From contig NZ_CP009962.1 of NCBI RefSeq assembly GCF_000786695.1, positions 3,224,001-3,288,000 on the forward strand: 64,000 nucleotides of DNA, read 5' to 3'. Under the pieces are notes generated by a model. That model searched no databases and was not told where the DNA came from. It worked only from the letters and a program-made list of their open reading frames with translations. Made by a program: the position numbers and the translations under genes. Of the stretch, positions 8,581-18,413 are shown piece after piece; the stretch's first letter is position 1; each line of letters starts with the position of its first letter. Origin of the DNA: Collimonas arenae (GTDB lineage Bacteria; Pseudomonadota; Gammaproteobacteria; Burkholderiales; Burkholderiaceae_D).

Positions 8581-9678
8581 TCAGACGATGGAATCGGCTT
8601 CGGAGCGCCGTTCGCTATCCATATATTCGCGCGACTGCATCTCCATGATACGCGACACGGTGCGGTGAAACTCATTTGCCAGCATACCCTGCGTGTAGAG
8701 CTGGTCCGGCGCCACAGCAGCTGACATGATCAGCTTGATCTTATGATCATAGAACACATCGATCAACCAGGTAAAGCGGCGCGCTTCAGACGACATTGCC
8801 GCCGACATCTGCGGGATACCGGACAATATCACCGTATGGAAGCGACTGGCAATTTCGAGGTAATCATTTTGTGAGCGCGGGCCGCCGCACAAGGTATTGA
8901 AATCAAACCAGATTACCCCGCCGGCACGTCGCAACGCCTTGATTTTACGCGCTTCGATGTCCACCATAGGATCTTCGTCGACAGTCTCGGCCACGCCCGC
9001 AAACGCGTGGCGCAAGGCGCGGTCGGTCTCAGCATTCAGCGGCGCATGGTAACTCTCCACCTGTTCCAACGCACGCTTACGGTAATCAATGCCGGCATCG
9101 ATGTTCATGACGTCAAGATTATCTTGCAATAGTTTGATGGTCGGCAGCATACGGTCGCGGTGCAAACCGTCCGGATACAATGTGCTGGGCTCATAGTTCG
9201 AGGTCATGACGAACGACACGCCATTGTCGAACAAGGCTTTCAGCAGGTTGTAGAGAATCATGGCGTCAGCGATATCTGACACATGAAATTCGTCGAAGCA
9301 GATCAGGCGGTATTTCTTGGCAACCCGTTTGGCCACTTCATCGAGCGGATCGGCAACGCCTTTGAGCTCGTCCAGCTGTCGATGAACGGCTCGCATGAAC
9401 TCATGGAAGTGCAAGCGGGTTTTACGCACCACCGGCACGACGGAATAGAAGCTGTCCATCAAAAAGGATTTGCCGCGCCCAACGCCACCCCACATGTAGA
9501 CGCCGCGCGGCACGTCCGGCCGATGGATCAAACGTTTGAAGGAATTGGAACGCTGCGCCTTGTACTCCACCCACTCATCGTAAGAACGCTGCAGGCGGTC
9601 GACTGCGCGCCGTTGCGCATCGTCAGCCTGGAAACCGCGCTGCGTCAACGCCTGTTCGTAAAACTCTAGTACATTCAT
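8581..9678 (-). CDS. zapE: Cell division protein ZapE (AFG1-like ATPase)
   Basis: 365 residues. Walker A is GGVGRGKS (64-71) and Walker B is RLICFDEFHVSD. VMTSNYEPSTLYPDGLHRDRMLP is the typical AFG1 sensor region (two shorter blocks around VMTSNYEP and GLHRDR). ZapE binds FtsZ at the late divisome and destabilises Z-ring polymers; AFG1 homologues act in protein quality control. It is downstream of the 2-oxoglutarate dehydrogenase genes, an order usual for Burkholderiales. Confidence 0.93.
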   Translation of the reverse strand: MNVLEFYEQALTQRGFQADDAQRRAVDRLQRSYDEWVEYKAQRSNSFKRLIHRPDVPRGVYMWGGVGRGKSFLMDSFYSVVPVVRKTRLHFHEFMRAVHRQLDELKGVADPLDEVAKRVAKKYRLICFDEFHVSDIADAMILYNLLKALFDNGVSFVMTSNYEPSTLYPDGLHRDRMLPTIKLLQDNLDVMNIDAGIDYRKRALEQVESYHAPLNAETDRALRHAFAGVAETVDEDPMVDIEARKIKALRRAGGVIWFDFNTLCGGPRSQNDYLEIASRFHTVILSGIPQMSAAMSSEARRFTWLIDVFYDHKIKLIMSAAVAPDQLYTQGMLANEFHRTVSRIMEMQSREYMDSERRSEADSIV

Positions 9679-9819
9679 GGCATCTTCAATTCAAATTCAG
9701 TTCGAAAATTCGTGGAACGGATCAGCTAAGCGCTATCCGCCCCGTATTCCAAAGTTAGCCAAACATTAACAGAAAATTAATATTTGCAACCCTAGTTAAG
9801 GCAAATCGCCAGCAAAAAT

Positions 9820-9845
9820 AAAAATGGGCGAGCTTTCGCTCACCC
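9820..9845 (-). terminator. Rho-independent terminator after the small lipoprotein gene
   Basis: On the minus strand GGGTGAGC-GAAA-GCTCGCCC (9845-9826) forms an 8-bp stem with a GNRA-type loop, followed by ATTTTTATTTTT. It closes the lpdA-lipoprotein transcription unit and separates it from zapE. Confidence 0.8.
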
Positions 9846-9885
9846 ACCTCAATTCAAGCAACTTCGCAAGCAACACCCCTGGCGG

Positions 9886-10314
9886 CTATGATCGCCCCAT
9901 TTCTACCAGCACGCGGCTCGGATAAGCTTTTTCCTTGCCGCCAAAGCTGAGTGGCAAATTGGCGCCGAGGCCGATGCCGGCAGCGCCTACGCCGCCACTG
10001 CCACCAGAGGCTCCAATCCCGACGCTAGGGGAATTCAAGCCAGGCGGCGCACGGTAAACCACTTCCGAGGTACGATAGCCTGGCTTGTCGCATACTACGT
10101 GCAAGTCACCATCTGCTGTCACGATCAACACGTCGCCCGGGGTCACCACATTCCAGCGGCTGCTGTCGGTTTTGACGACGCAGCGCGCACCTGACAGCTG
10201 CTGGCTGTCAGAAGTGGCCTCGATCAACACGTGACCGTTCTCCGACGCTACGGTGGCGCAACCGGATAATGCAACGCCTAACATCAGAGTCAGCGACGGC
10301 AACAGAACACGCAT
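9886..10314 (-). CDS. Small lipoprotein of unknown function
   Basis: 142 residues. Signal peptide with a lipobox LSGC (Cys19), then a beta-rich domain with CVVKTDSSRWNVVTPGD and HVVCDKPGYRTSE, and a Gly/Ser-rich stretch before the end. The layout (lipid anchor, a carboxypeptidase-regulatory-like small beta domain, glycine linker) suggests an outer-membrane lipoprotein. It starts 13 bases after lpdA and probably shares its transcript. Confidence 0.75.
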   Translation of the reverse strand: MRVLLPSLTLMLGVALSGCATVASENGHVLIEATSDSQQLSGARCVVKTDSSRWNVVTPGDVLIVTADGDLHVVCDKPGYRTSEVVYRAPPGLNSPSVGIGASGGSGGVGAAGIGLGANLPLSFGGKEKAYPSRVLVEMGRS

Positions 10315-10327
10315 TTTTGCTTCTTTC

Positions 10328-11755
10328 TTAAAAGTTCAAAGACCGCTTGTCGACCGCCAGCGCTGCTTCCTTGGTCGCTTCCGACAAGGATGGGTGCGCA
10401 TGGCAGATACGTGCGATGTCTTCCGCAGAAGCGCGAAATTCCATCGCGACCACAGCTTCGGAAATCAATTCCGACGCCATTGGACCAACAATATGGACGC
10501 CCAGGATCTCGTCAGTCTTGGCATCCGCCAAGAATTTGACCATACCCGAAGTATCGCCCAAAGCACGCGCCCGGCCATTTGCCAGGAACGGGAAGGTGCC
10601 AGCCTTGTATGCTACTCCATCTGCCTTCAGTTGTTGTTCTGTCTTTCCAACCCAGGCGATTTCCGGCGATGTATAGATCACCCAAGGAATGGTATTGAAA
10701 TTGACGTGACCATGCTGTCCGGCAATACGCTCGGCAACCGCAACGCCTTCTTCCTCAGCCTTGTGCGCCAGCATCGGCCCGCGCACCACATCGCCCACGG
10801 CCCAAACGTTTGGCAAATTGGTCTTGCAGTTGTCGTCGACGGCGATGAAACCACGCTCGTCCAGCTTCAAGCCAACTGCATCGCCATTCAGGCCGATCGT
10901 GTTCGGCGTACGGCCGATCGAAATGATCAGTTTGTCGTAGACGGCTTTTTGCGCTGCGCCTGTGGCGTCGACATACTCAACCGTAACGTCGTTCTTGCCA
11001 GCCGTGATAGCACCGATCTTGACGCCCAGACTGACTTTCAGACCTTGCTTGGTGAACAGCTTGCCGGCTTCCTTGGCAATTTGCTCATCGACTGCACCGA
11101 GGAAAGTCGGCAATGCTTCCAGCACGCTGACGTCAGAACCCAGGCGACGCCAGACGCTACCCATTTCGAGGCCGATGACGCCGGCGCCGATAACACCCAG
11201 TTTAGCCGGAACCGCATCAATTGCCAGCGCGCCGGCATTCGACAGGATCAGTTTTTCGTCAAACGGTGCGCCAGGTAGTTCGCGGGCATTGGAGCCGGTT
11301 GCCAGCACGACGTGCTTTGCGGAAATAGTTTCTTCGGTGGCACCTGCAACCTTGATCTCATAACCGCCGGCATCGCCCTTGACGAAAGAACCGCGGCCGT
11401 GGAAAAAGGTGACTTTGTTCTTCTTGAACAGGTACAGGATACCTTCGTTATTCTGCTTGACCACGCCATCCTTGCGCGCCAGCATCTGGCCCAGATTCAG
11501 CTCCAGGCCCTTGACATTGATGCCGTGCTCGGCGAAAGCATGGCCGGCATGTTCGAAATGCTCGGACGATTGCAGCAGTGCCTTGGAAGGAATACAACCG
11601 ACGTTGGTGCAAGTGCCGCCCGGTGCAGGACCGTTCTTGGCATTTTTCCATTCATCGATACATGCTGTACTGAAACCCAGTTGTGCAGCGCGAATTGCTG
11701 CAATATAACCGCCGGGACCGCCACCGATTACAACGACATCAAATTGTTTGCTCAT
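10328..11755 (-). CDS. lpdA: Dihydrolipoyl dehydrogenase, E3 of 2-oxoglutarate dehydrogenase
   Basis: 475 residues. It re-oxidises dihydrolipoamide with NAD as acceptor. FAD-binding [10 protein letters not shown] at 11-20, the redox disulfide [13 protein letters not shown] (Cys49 and Cys54), the NAD-binding [13 protein letters not shown] and the C-terminal catalytic His-Glu segment [10 protein letters not shown] are all present. AAGGATGG precedes the start. The gene follows odhB after a gap holding a strong stem-loop, so E3 is encoded with its own complex. Confidence 0.97.
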   Translation of the reverse strand: MSKQFDVVVIGGGPGGYIAAIRAAQLGFSTACIDEWKNAKNGPAPGGTCTNVGCIPSKALLQSSEHFEHAGHAFAEHGINVKGLELNLGQMLARKDGVVKQNNEGILYLFKKNKVTFFHGRGSFVKGDAGGYEIKVAGATEETISAKHVVLATGSNARELPGAPFDEKLILSNAGALAIDAVPAKLGVIGAGVIGLEMGSVWRRLGSDVSVLEALPTFLGAVDEQIAKEAGKLFTKQGLKVSLGVKIGAITAGKNDVTVEYVDATGAAQKAVYDKLIISIGRTPNTIGLNGDAVGLKLDERGFIAVDDNCKTNLPNVWAVGDVVRGPMLAHKAEEEGVAVAERIAGQHGHVNFNTIPWVIYTSPEIAWVGKTEQQLKADGVAYKAGTFPFLANGRARALGDTSGMVKFLADAKTDEILGVHIVGPMASELISEAVVAMEFRASAEDIARICHAHPSLSEATKEAALAVDKRSLNF

Positions 11756-11883
11756 TTTCCATCCTTCGAGTTATTGCCATGTCAGTTCATTATCTGTTTT
11801 GCCTGCGTACATCGGAAAATCCTGTGCGGCGCGGACAAACAATGACGACAAGGCTCTCATCATTTACCTATCCACCTAAACGA

Positions 11884-11940
11884 CGCGCCCTGCCCTGTTT
11901 TTTGCACCGCTGAATGGGCAGAAAACAGAATCAGGGCGCG
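11884..11940 (-). promoter_or_regulatory. Long intercistronic stem-loop between odhB and lpdA
   Basis: CGCGCCCTG (11884-11892) pairs with CAGGGCGCG (11932-11940), and inside it CTGTTTT (11895-11901) pairs with AAAACAG (11922-11928). There is no T-run on the minus strand after it, so a processing or mRNA-stability role is more likely than termination. Confidence 0.5.
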
Positions 11941-11959
11941 CGTCTGGCGGGTTTAAAGC

Positions 11960-13225
11960 TTACAGGTCCAGCAACAGGCGGGCAGGATCTTCCAGCGCTT
12001 CTTTCATGGCAACCAGCGCCAGCACTGCTTCACGACCGTCGATGATACGGTGATCGTAAGACATTGCCAGGTAGTTCATCGGACGCACCACGATCTGGCC
12101 GTTTTCGACCACAGCACGGTCCTTGGTCGCATGCACGCCCAGGATCGCCGATTGTGGCGGGTTGATGATCGGGGTCGACAACATCGAACCGAAAGTACCA
12201 CCGTTGGAAATCGAGAAAGTACCGCCGGTCAGGTCGTCCAGGGTCAGCTTGCCGTCCTTGGCCTTGGCGCCGAATTCGCCGATTTTCTTTTCGATGTCGG
12301 CAATCGACATCTGGTCGGCGTCACGCAACACCGGCACTACCAGGCCGCGTGGTGAACCGACCGCGATACCGATATCGAAATAGCCGTGGTACACGATGTC
12401 GTTGCCATCTACCGAAGCATTGACGATCGGGTATTTCTTCAATGCAGCAACCGCCGCCTTGACGAAGAACGACATGAAGCCCAGCTTGACGCCATGCTCT
12501 TTTTCGAACTTGTCTTTGTACTTGGTACGCAGATCCATGACTGGCTGCATGTTGACTTCATTGAATGTCGTCAAGATGGCGTTAGTCGATTGCGATTGCA
12601 CCAGGCGCTCGGCGATACGGGCGCGCAGACGGCTCATCGGCACACGCTCTTCCGGACGATCGTCCAGGTTAGCCTTGGTCGGCGCTGCAACTTGTTGCAG
12701 GAGCGCCTTGGCTGGCGCTGCGGCCAGAGGTGCAGGCGCAGGAGCCGCAGCCTTGTTGGCTACCGCGCCGAGGACGTCACCCTTGGTGACGCGGCCATCT
12801 TTGCCGCTGCCGTCGATTTGCGCCGCCGACATGTTGTTTTCGGCCAGCAGTTTTGCTGCGGCTGGCATGGCGATGCCGGCTGCAGATTTCGATTGCAATT
12901 CAGGCGCTGCAACCGGAGTTGGCGCGTGGCCGGCTTGCGGCACTGGCACCGCAGCTACTTCCATCGGGCTGACCTTGGCCGAAGCGTCGGTATCGATGAT
13001 TGCGATGATTTGATCGGCTACCACGGTGCTGCCATCAGGTTGAATCAATTGAACGATCACGCCGTCAGCTGGCGCAGGTAATTCGAGTACAACTTTATCT
13101 GTTTCGATGTCGATCAGGTTTTCGTCGCGCTTGACTACATCGCCAATTTTCTTATGCCATGTCAACAAAGTCGCTTCAGCGACGGATTCCGACAATTGCG
13201 GAACTTTTACTTCAAGAAGTGCCAT
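11960..13225 (-). CDS. odhB: Dihydrolipoyllysine-residue succinyltransferase, E2 of 2-oxoglutarate dehydrogenase
   Basis: 421 residues. Lipoyl domain at 1-80 with the lipoylated lysine in ETDKVVLE (Lys44), an Ala/Pro-rich linker, a peripheral-subunit-binding domain around [12 protein letters not shown] and [13 protein letters not shown], and the catalytic domain ending with [13 protein letters not shown], which holds the active-site His and Asp. It transfers the succinyl group to CoA. GGAG precedes the start codon; the gene is 57 bases after odhA. It is also called sucB. Confidence 0.97.
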   Translation of the reverse strand: MALLEVKVPQLSESVAEATLLTWHKKIGDVVKRDENLIDIETDKVVLELPAPADGVIVQLIQPDGSTVVADQIIAIIDTDASAKVSPMEVAAVPVPQAGHAPTPVAAPELQSKSAAGIAMPAAAKLLAENNMSAAQIDGSGKDGRVTKGDVLGAVANKAAAPAPAPLAAAPAKALLQQVAAPTKANLDDRPEERVPMSRLRARIAERLVQSQSTNAILTTFNEVNMQPVMDLRTKYKDKFEKEHGVKLGFMSFFVKAAVAALKKYPIVNASVDGNDIVYHGYFDIGIAVGSPRGLVVPVLRDADQMSIADIEKKIGEFGAKAKDGKLTLDDLTGGTFSISNGGTFGSMLSTPIINPPQSAILGVHATKDRAVVENGQIVVRPMNYLAMSYDHRIIDGREAVLALVAMKEALEDPARLLLDL

Positions 13226-13282
13226 TTAATTCTCCGTAAGATGGTGCGGCAGGCAGGCCATCCAGGCCTGCCCGGTCGTCAA

Positions 13283-16138
13283 TTATTTGGTAAGAACAAA
13301 ACCTTTGAGCTTGGAAAATGCCGTATCCAGCAATGCTTTTTGCTGCGCATAGTGCTTGTCGTAGTAACCGACCGCTGGCGACGCGCTGGCTGGACGGCCT
13401 GCATACGCAAGCTTTTGACCATCTTCCAGGTTTTCAAAAATATTGTGCTGGATCTGCAACCACGCGCCCTGGTTTTGCGGCTCATCCTGAGCCCATACCA
13501 GCTCGTTGAAGTGCGGGAACTGCTTCAACTCGGCAGCGAATGCCTTGTGCGGGAACGGATACAGTTGTTCCAGGCGGATAATTGCGACATCGGTCTGACC
13601 ACGCTCTTTACGTGCATTGACCAGATCGTAGTAAACCTTGCCCGAGCAAGCGACGATGCGCTTGACCTTCTTAGGGTCGATCTTGTCATCGACTTCGCCG
13701 ATCACGGTCTGGAAGCTGCCCTTGCTGAAATCAGACAACGGCGAACCGGCGTCCTTGTTACGCAACAGCGACTTCGGCGTCATGATCACCAGCGGCTTGC
13801 GGAACAGGCGGATCATCTGGCGGCGCAGCAGATGGAAAATCTGCGCTGCGGTAGTCGGCTGCACCACTTGCATGTTGTTGTCTGCGCACAGTTGCAAATA
13901 ACGTTCCAGGCGGGCCGACGAGTGTTCCGGGCCTTGGCCTTCGTAACCGTGCGGCAGCATCATGACCAGGCCAGAAGCACGGCCCCACTTCACTTCGCCG
14001 GAGCTGATGAACTGGTCGATCACGACTTGCGCGCCGTTGGCGAAGTCGCCGAATTGCGCTTCCCAGATAGTCAGCGTGTTTGGTTCTGCTGTGGAATAAC
14101 CGTATTCGAAACCGAGCACAGCTTCTTCCGACAGTACCGAATCGATGACCTTGAACGGCGCTTGCTGTTCGGAGATATTTTGCAGAGGAATATAGCTGCC
14201 TGCATCCCAACGCTCACGGTTTTGGTCATGCAATACCGCGTGACGGTGAACGAAGGTGCCGCGGCCTGCATCCTGGCCGGTCAGACGGATTGCATAACCG
14301 GAAGATACCAGCGACGCGTAGGCCAGATGCTCGCCCATACCCCAGTCGAGGTTGAGTTCGCCACGGCCCATTGCTGCGCGGTCGTTCAGTACTTTTTCAA
14401 CCAGTGCGTGGACCTTGAAATTTTCCGGCACGGTTGTGATACGGCCGGCCAGGCGCTTCAGCTCAGTCACAGGCACCGATGTATCAGCGGCGTCAGTCCA
14501 TTTGCGGTTCAGGAATGGCAGCCAGTCGACGGCATATTTACTCTTGAAGTTGGAGATGACAGGATCAACAGTGTGCTTGCCAGCGTCCATCGCATCGCGA
14601 AAAGCCTTGACCATCGCGTCGCCTTCGTCAGTTGCAATGGCGCCTTGGGCAGCCAGCTTGTCCGCGTACAGCTTGCGGGTGCCTGGATGCTGGCCGATTT
14701 TCTTGTACATCAGCGGCTGCGTCAGCGCTGGCGTATCTTGTTCGTTGTGGCCCAGCTTGCGGAAACAGATGATATCGACCACGATATCCTTCTTGAATTC
14801 CATGCGGTAATCGAGTGCGATCTGGGTAGCGTACACCACCGCTTCCGGATCATCGCCGTTGACGTGCAGAACCGGTGCTTCGATCATCTTGACGACGTCC
14901 GAGCAGTACAGGGTCGAACGGGAATCGCGCGGATCGGAAGTGGTGAAGCCGATCTGGTTGTTGATCACGATATGCACGGTACCGCCTGTGCCGTAACCAC
15001 GCGTTTGCGCCAGATTCAGGGTTTCCATCACAACGCCCTGGCCAGCGAAAGCCGCATCGCCGTGCACCAGGATCGGCAGCACTTGCGAACCGTCGGTATC
15101 GCCGCGGCGTTCCATACGGGCCTTGACCGAACCCTCAACTACCGGGTTGACGATTTCCAGATGTGACGGGTTGAACGCCAGCGACAGATGCACCGGACCG
15201 CCTGGGCTAGTGATGTCTGAAGAGAAGCCTTGATGGTACTTGACGTCGCCGGCTGGCAGGTCGTCGGCATGCTTGCCTTCGAATTCTGCGAACAGCTCTT
15301 GCGGCATCTTGCCCAGGGTGTTGACCAGCACGTTCAGGCGGCCGCGGTGGGCCATGCCGATAACGATTTCCTGGACACCCTTTTCACCGGCGCGCTGGAT
15401 GGTTTCATCCAGGGAGACGATGAAGCTTTCGCCACCTTCCAGGGAGAAACGCTTCTGGCCGACATAACGGGTATGCAGGTAGCGCTCCAGGCCTTCAGCC
15501 GCGGTCAGGCGGTCAAGGATGTGTTTCTTCTTTTCTGCGGTGAATACCGGCGCCGAGCGAGTAGACTCCAGGCGCTCTTGCATCCAACGCTTTTCGGTCG
15601 GATCGCTGATGTACATGTATTCAGTACCGATCGAACGGCAATATGTCTCGCGCAGTGCATTGAGCAGATCGCGCAAGGTTGCAGTTTCCGGACCGAAGTA
15701 GGTGTTGCTGATGTTGAACACGATGTCCATGTCGGCATCGGTGAAACCGTAGAAGCTTGGTTCCAGTTCCGGCAGTGCGGAACGTTCCTGGCGTTGCAGC
15801 GGGTCCAGATTGGCCCAGCGGGAGCCAAGGTAACGATAGGCAGCAATTAATTGCGTTGCAGCAACGCGCTTGAAACCCATTTCAGCATCGGCTGAAGCGG
15901 AGATAGTACGGATTGGACCTTGCTTGGCGCGCTCGGCGAATGAGGCGATGACGGAAGCGTGGCCTACGTCAGGCTTGTCTGAGCCGTCGACGGCAGGTAC
16001 GTGTTGCATGGCGTCAAAATATGCGCGCCAGTTATCGGCAACTGAACCGGGATTGTCGAGGTATGACTCGTACAGCTCTTCAATGTACGGTGCATTACCT
16101 CCGAAGAGATATGAATTAGAGCGGTATTGTTGCATCAT
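13283..16138 (-). CDS. odhA: 2-oxoglutarate dehydrogenase E1 component
   Basis: 951 residues from ATG 16138. It decarboxylates 2-oxoglutarate with thiamine diphosphate and passes the succinyl group to OdhB. The N-terminal SYLFGGNAPYIEELYESY is the E2-binding/1-35 segment of SucA, and GMAHRGRLNVLVN, GDAAFAGQGVVMETL and NNQIGFTTS mark the ThDP and catalytic region. The open frame begins three codons earlier at a GTG, but that GTG is part of the AAAGGTGAG ribosome-binding site, which fixes the start at 16138. It is also called sucA. Leader structure is described separately. Confidence 0.96.
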   Translation of the reverse strand: MMQQYRSNSYLFGGNAPYIEELYESYLDNPGSVADNWRAYFDAMQHVPAVDGSDKPDVGHASVIASFAERAKQGPIRTISASADAEMGFKRVAATQLIAAYRYLGSRWANLDPLQRQERSALPELEPSFYGFTDADMDIVFNISNTYFGPETATLRDLLNALRETYCRSIGTEYMYISDPTEKRWMQERLESTRSAPVFTAEKKKHILDRLTAAEGLERYLHTRYVGQKRFSLEGGESFIVSLDETIQRAGEKGVQEIVIGMAHRGRLNVLVNTLGKMPQELFAEFEGKHADDLPAGDVKYHQGFSSDITSPGGPVHLSLAFNPSHLEIVNPVVEGSVKARMERRGDTDGSQVLPILVHGDAAFAGQGVVMETLNLAQTRGYGTGGTVHIVINNQIGFTTSDPRDSRSTLYCSDVVKMIEAPVLHVNGDDPEAVVYATQIALDYRMEFKKDIVVDIICFRKLGHNEQDTPALTQPLMYKKIGQHPGTRKLYADKLAAQGAIATDEGDAMVKAFRDAMDAGKHTVDPVISNFKSKYAVDWLPFLNRKWTDAADTSVPVTELKRLAGRITTVPENFKVHALVEKVLNDRAAMGRGELNLDWGMGEHLAYASLVSSGYAIRLTGQDAGRGTFVHRHAVLHDQNRERWDAGSYIPLQNISEQQAPFKVIDSVLSEEAVLGFEYGYSTAEPNTLTIWEAQFGDFANGAQVVIDQFISSGEVKWGRASGLVMMLPHGYEGQGPEHSSARLERYLQLCADNNMQVVQPTTAAQIFHLLRRQMIRLFRKPLVIMTPKSLLRNKDAGSPLSDFSKGSFQTVIGEVDDKIDPKKVKRIVACSGKVYYDLVNARKERGQTDVAIIRLEQLYPFPHKAFAAELKQFPHFNELVWAQDEPQNQGAWLQIQHNIFENLEDGQKLAYAGRPASASPAVGYYDKHYAQQKALLDTAFSKLKGFVLTK

Positions 16139-16147
16139 CTTGCTCAC

Positions 16148-16260
16148 CTTTCTTCGCGTTTCGCGAGATTAGCGGGTTAACATAACCTTCCGCGACACGG
16201 CCTGACCGGTTAGCGGATTGCACATCAAGTTGTGGGGAAGGGCTCTATTACAGTGTTCTT
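16148..16260 (-). promoter_or_regulatory. Structured 5' leader of odhA (candidate sucA RNA motif)
   Basis: The minus strand here folds into several stems close to the ribosome-binding site: TCGCG-AAA-CGCGA (16166-16154) ends only a few bases before AAAGGTGAG, and GGTTA-TGT-TAACC lies upstream (16187-16175). A sucA RNA motif upstream of sucA is an established finding for Burkholderiales. That this leader is a member is my inference from position and structure, not from a covariance-model match. Confidence 0.4.
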
Positions 16261-16398
16261 TTAACTACTATTCAATTCGGGTACAACATTTTGGCACTAC
16301 TCGCCTGCCCTTCAAAACACGCTCACCACATGTTTCTACTACGCTGCAGCCTGATAAATCGGCACAGGACAAGAGCATAGCATAACCCGCAGAAATGC

Positions 16399-16426
16399 AA
16401 ACAGCGAATCCGAGGATTCGCTGTTT
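16399..16426 (-). terminator. Stem-loop after gltA
   Basis: AAACAGCGAATCC (16399-16411) and GGATTCGCTGTTT (16414-16426) give a perfect 13-bp inverted repeat 55 bases after the gltA stop. The minus strand continues GCATTTCTG, so the T-run is short. It probably terminates or stabilises the gltA transcript. Confidence 0.6.
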
Positions 16427-16480
16427 ATGTGTTGCTATTCCATACTCACGCTGATTGACTCAGTGCTGACTCAGTACAAA

Positions 16481-17785
16481 TTAACCGCGTTTATCCATCG
16501 GCGGCACGTCACGCGCTGGCGAACCAACAAACAACTGACGTGGACGGCCGATTTTTTGCTCTGGATCGGAAATCATTTCGTTCCATTGCGCGATCCAGCC
16601 GACGGTACGCGCCATCGCGAAGATACCGGTGAACAGCGACGTTGGAATACCCAGCGCCGATTGCACGATGCCGGAGTAGAAGTCGACGTTCGGATACAGC
16701 TTGCGGGAAACGAAGTATTCGTCTTCCAGCGCCACTTTTTCCAGCGCCATCGCCAGCTTGAACAACGGATCGTCGTGCAGGCCCAGCTCGTTCAGCACTT
16801 CGTAGCATGTTTCACGCATCAGCTTGGCGCGCGGGTCAAAGTTTTTGTAGACGCGATGACCGAAGCCCATCAGCTTGACGCCGGAATTCTTGTCCTTCAC
16901 CTTAGCAATGAATTCAGGAATATTGTCGACCGAACCAATTTCCTTCAGCATGTTGAGTGCCGCTTCGTTGGCGCCGCCGTGTGCGGGGCCCCACAAGCAA
17001 GCGATACCGGCAGCAATACAGGCAAACGGATTGGCGCCGCTGGAACCTGCCAGGCGCACGGTCGACGTCGACGCATTTTGCTCGTGATCCGCATGCAAAG
17101 TCAGGATACGGTCCAGTGCGCGCACCAGCACGTCGTTGACCTTGTATTCTTCGCACGGGGTCGAGAACATCATGTGCATGAAGTTCGCGCTGTACGACAG
17201 ATTATTGCGTGGGTAGACGAAAGGCTGGCCGACGTTGTACTTGTAGGCCATTGCCACCAGTGTCGGCAGCTTGGCGATCAGGCGGATCGCCGACACTTCG
17301 CGGTGATGCGGATCAGTGATGTCCAGCGAGTCGTGGTAGAACGACGACAAGGCGCCGACTGTGCCGACCAGTACGGCCATCGGATGCGCGTCGCGGCGGA
17401 AACCACGGAAGAAAAATTGCATCTGCTCGTGCACCATGGTGTGCTGGGTCACGGTAGCGTCGAAGGCTGCTTTTTGCTTGGCTGTCGGCAGTTCTCCGTT
17501 CAGCAGCAGGTAGCAGGTATCCAGGAAATCGCAATTGACAGCCAGTTGCTCGATCGGGTAGCCGCGATATTGCAACTCACCTTTGTCGCCATCGATGTAC
17601 GTGATCGACGAATTACAGGCCGCCGTGGACATGAAGCCTGGATCATAGGTGAACTTGCCGGTAGCGCCGTACAGCTTGCGGATATCGATGACTTCAGGGC
17701 CGACGGTGCCCTTGTAAATAGGAAATTCTACGGATGGGCTGCCATCGGAGAACGATAGCGTGGCTTTAGTATCAGCATTGGTCAT
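16481..17785 (-). CDS. gltA: Citrate synthase (type II)
   Basis: 434 residues. It condenses acetyl-CoA and oxaloacetate. Signature blocks: [26 protein letters not shown] with the catalytic His, and [13 protein letters not shown]. The N-terminal beta domain (about 1-50) of hexameric, NADH-sensitive proteobacterial citrate synthases is present. GGGA precedes the start. It follows sdhE by about 107 bases and so appears to be read from the sdh direction. Confidence 0.97.
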   Translation of the reverse strand: MTNADTKATLSFSDGSPSVEFPIYKGTVGPEVIDIRKLYGATGKFTYDPGFMSTAACNSSITYIDGDKGELQYRGYPIEQLAVNCDFLDTCYLLLNGELPTAKQKAAFDATVTQHTMVHEQMQFFFRGFRRDAHPMAVLVGTVGALSSFYHDSLDITDPHHREVSAIRLIAKLPTLVAMAYKYNVGQPFVYPRNNLSYSANFMHMMFSTPCEEYKVNDVLVRALDRILTLHADHEQNASTSTVRLAGSSGANPFACIAAGIACLWGPAHGGANEAALNMLKEIGSVDNIPEFIAKVKDKNSGVKLMGFGHRVYKNFDPRAKLMRETCYEVLNELGLHDDPLFKLAMALEKVALEDEYFVSRKLYPNVDFYSGIVQSALGIPTSLFTGIFAMARTVGWIAQWNEMISDPEQKIGRPRQLFVGSPARDVPPMDKRG

Positions 17786-17892
17786 GGCACTTCCCTCACA
17801 AAAAATTACTCTAAATCAAAAAACAAAAACGCGCTTGCAGGCGACTCAACATCCGCGGCGACCGCATCACTGCGACCAAGGCCAAGCGAGCT

Positions 17893-18162
17893 TCAAGCCA
17901 CGCGTATTCTAGCTAACAGGGCATGCACTTGCGGCAGATCCAGCAATCCGTCCGGTTCTTTACGGACCAGTAGCAAATCCATTAGTTCATTGTCGGACAG
18001 CTCCATCAAGCGCGAAAAAGCGTCGACATCATCGTCCGTCATGGTGACTTCATTGGCGTCCAGGAAACGGGTCAGTATCAAATCGTTTTCAAGCAAACCG
18101 CGCCGCGCACGCCAACGCAGTCGGGCTCGGTTGGCTGGATCGGCTTGATGGATGATAGACAT
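17893..18162 (-). CDS. sdhE: Succinate dehydrogenase flavinylation factor SdhE
   Basis: 89 residues from ATG 18162 (MSIIHQADPANRARL). The WRARRGLLENDLIL block contains the RGxxE motif needed to help attach FAD covalently to SdhA. Length and all-helical composition fit the SdhE/YgfY (CptB) family. A GTG three codons upstream is in frame but less likely. Its place between sdhB and gltA supports the role. Confidence 0.92.
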   Translation of the reverse strand: MSIIHQADPANRARLRWRARRGLLENDLILTRFLDANEVTMTDDDVDAFSRLMELSDNELMDLLLVRKEPDGLLDLPQVHALLARIRVA

Positions 18163-18211
18163 GAAAACCACTTATTCTATTTGAAATCGCCGTCCGACGA
18201 CGTCGACGAAC

Positions 18212-18411
18212 AGCTCTAAAACCACTACAAAAAAAAAGGGGGAAGAACAAAAACAGCCCCACCCTTCTCAGGTCTACCGGAAGCTCTAAGATCCGTAGCC
18301 TCAGCTGCGCTGACCTAGCCCAAGGTCTGGCCGAGAAGCGCAGCTGTACGAATGTACAGCGAGCATCACAGGCCAGAGATTGAGCCGCGCAGTAGGGTAT
18401 TAGAGCTACCC
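18212..18411 (-). promoter_or_regulatory. Structured intercistronic RNA with mutually exclusive stems and a terminator-like end (sdhB-sdhE)
   Basis: Directly after the sdhB stop the minus strand can form GGGTA-loop-TACCC (18411-18395). Its loop holds AGCTCTAA, which can instead pair with TTAGAGCT at 18289-18282 or with a second copy at 18219-18212. Inside, CAGCTGCGCT (18302-18311) pairs with AGCGCAGCTG (18337-18346), extended by GACCT/AGGTC. This competes with the perfect GCTGTAC/GTACAGC hairpin (18343-18349, 18354-18360), and TCTGGCC/GGCCAGA (18326-18332, 18371-18377) adds a further arm. A G/C stem followed by nine T on the minus strand (18237-18229) comes before sdhE. This is the layout of an attenuator; its function is inferred. 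Confidence 0.45.
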
Positions 18412-18413
18412 TT

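Larger units (their letters stand above)
16148..16480. other. Intergenic region between gltA and odhA
   Basis: The 333 bases hold no gene. The right end has a gltA-distal hairpin (16399-16426), the left end the structured odhA leader, and the middle presumably the odhA promoter. I cannot point to a convincing -35/-10 pair. Confidence 0.6.

Noticed and set aside
13154..15166. 670-codon open frame on the plus strand opposite odhA
   Set aside because: It is the antisense of a highly expressed gene with strong codon bias; the translation (His/Arg/Gln-rich) resembles no family.
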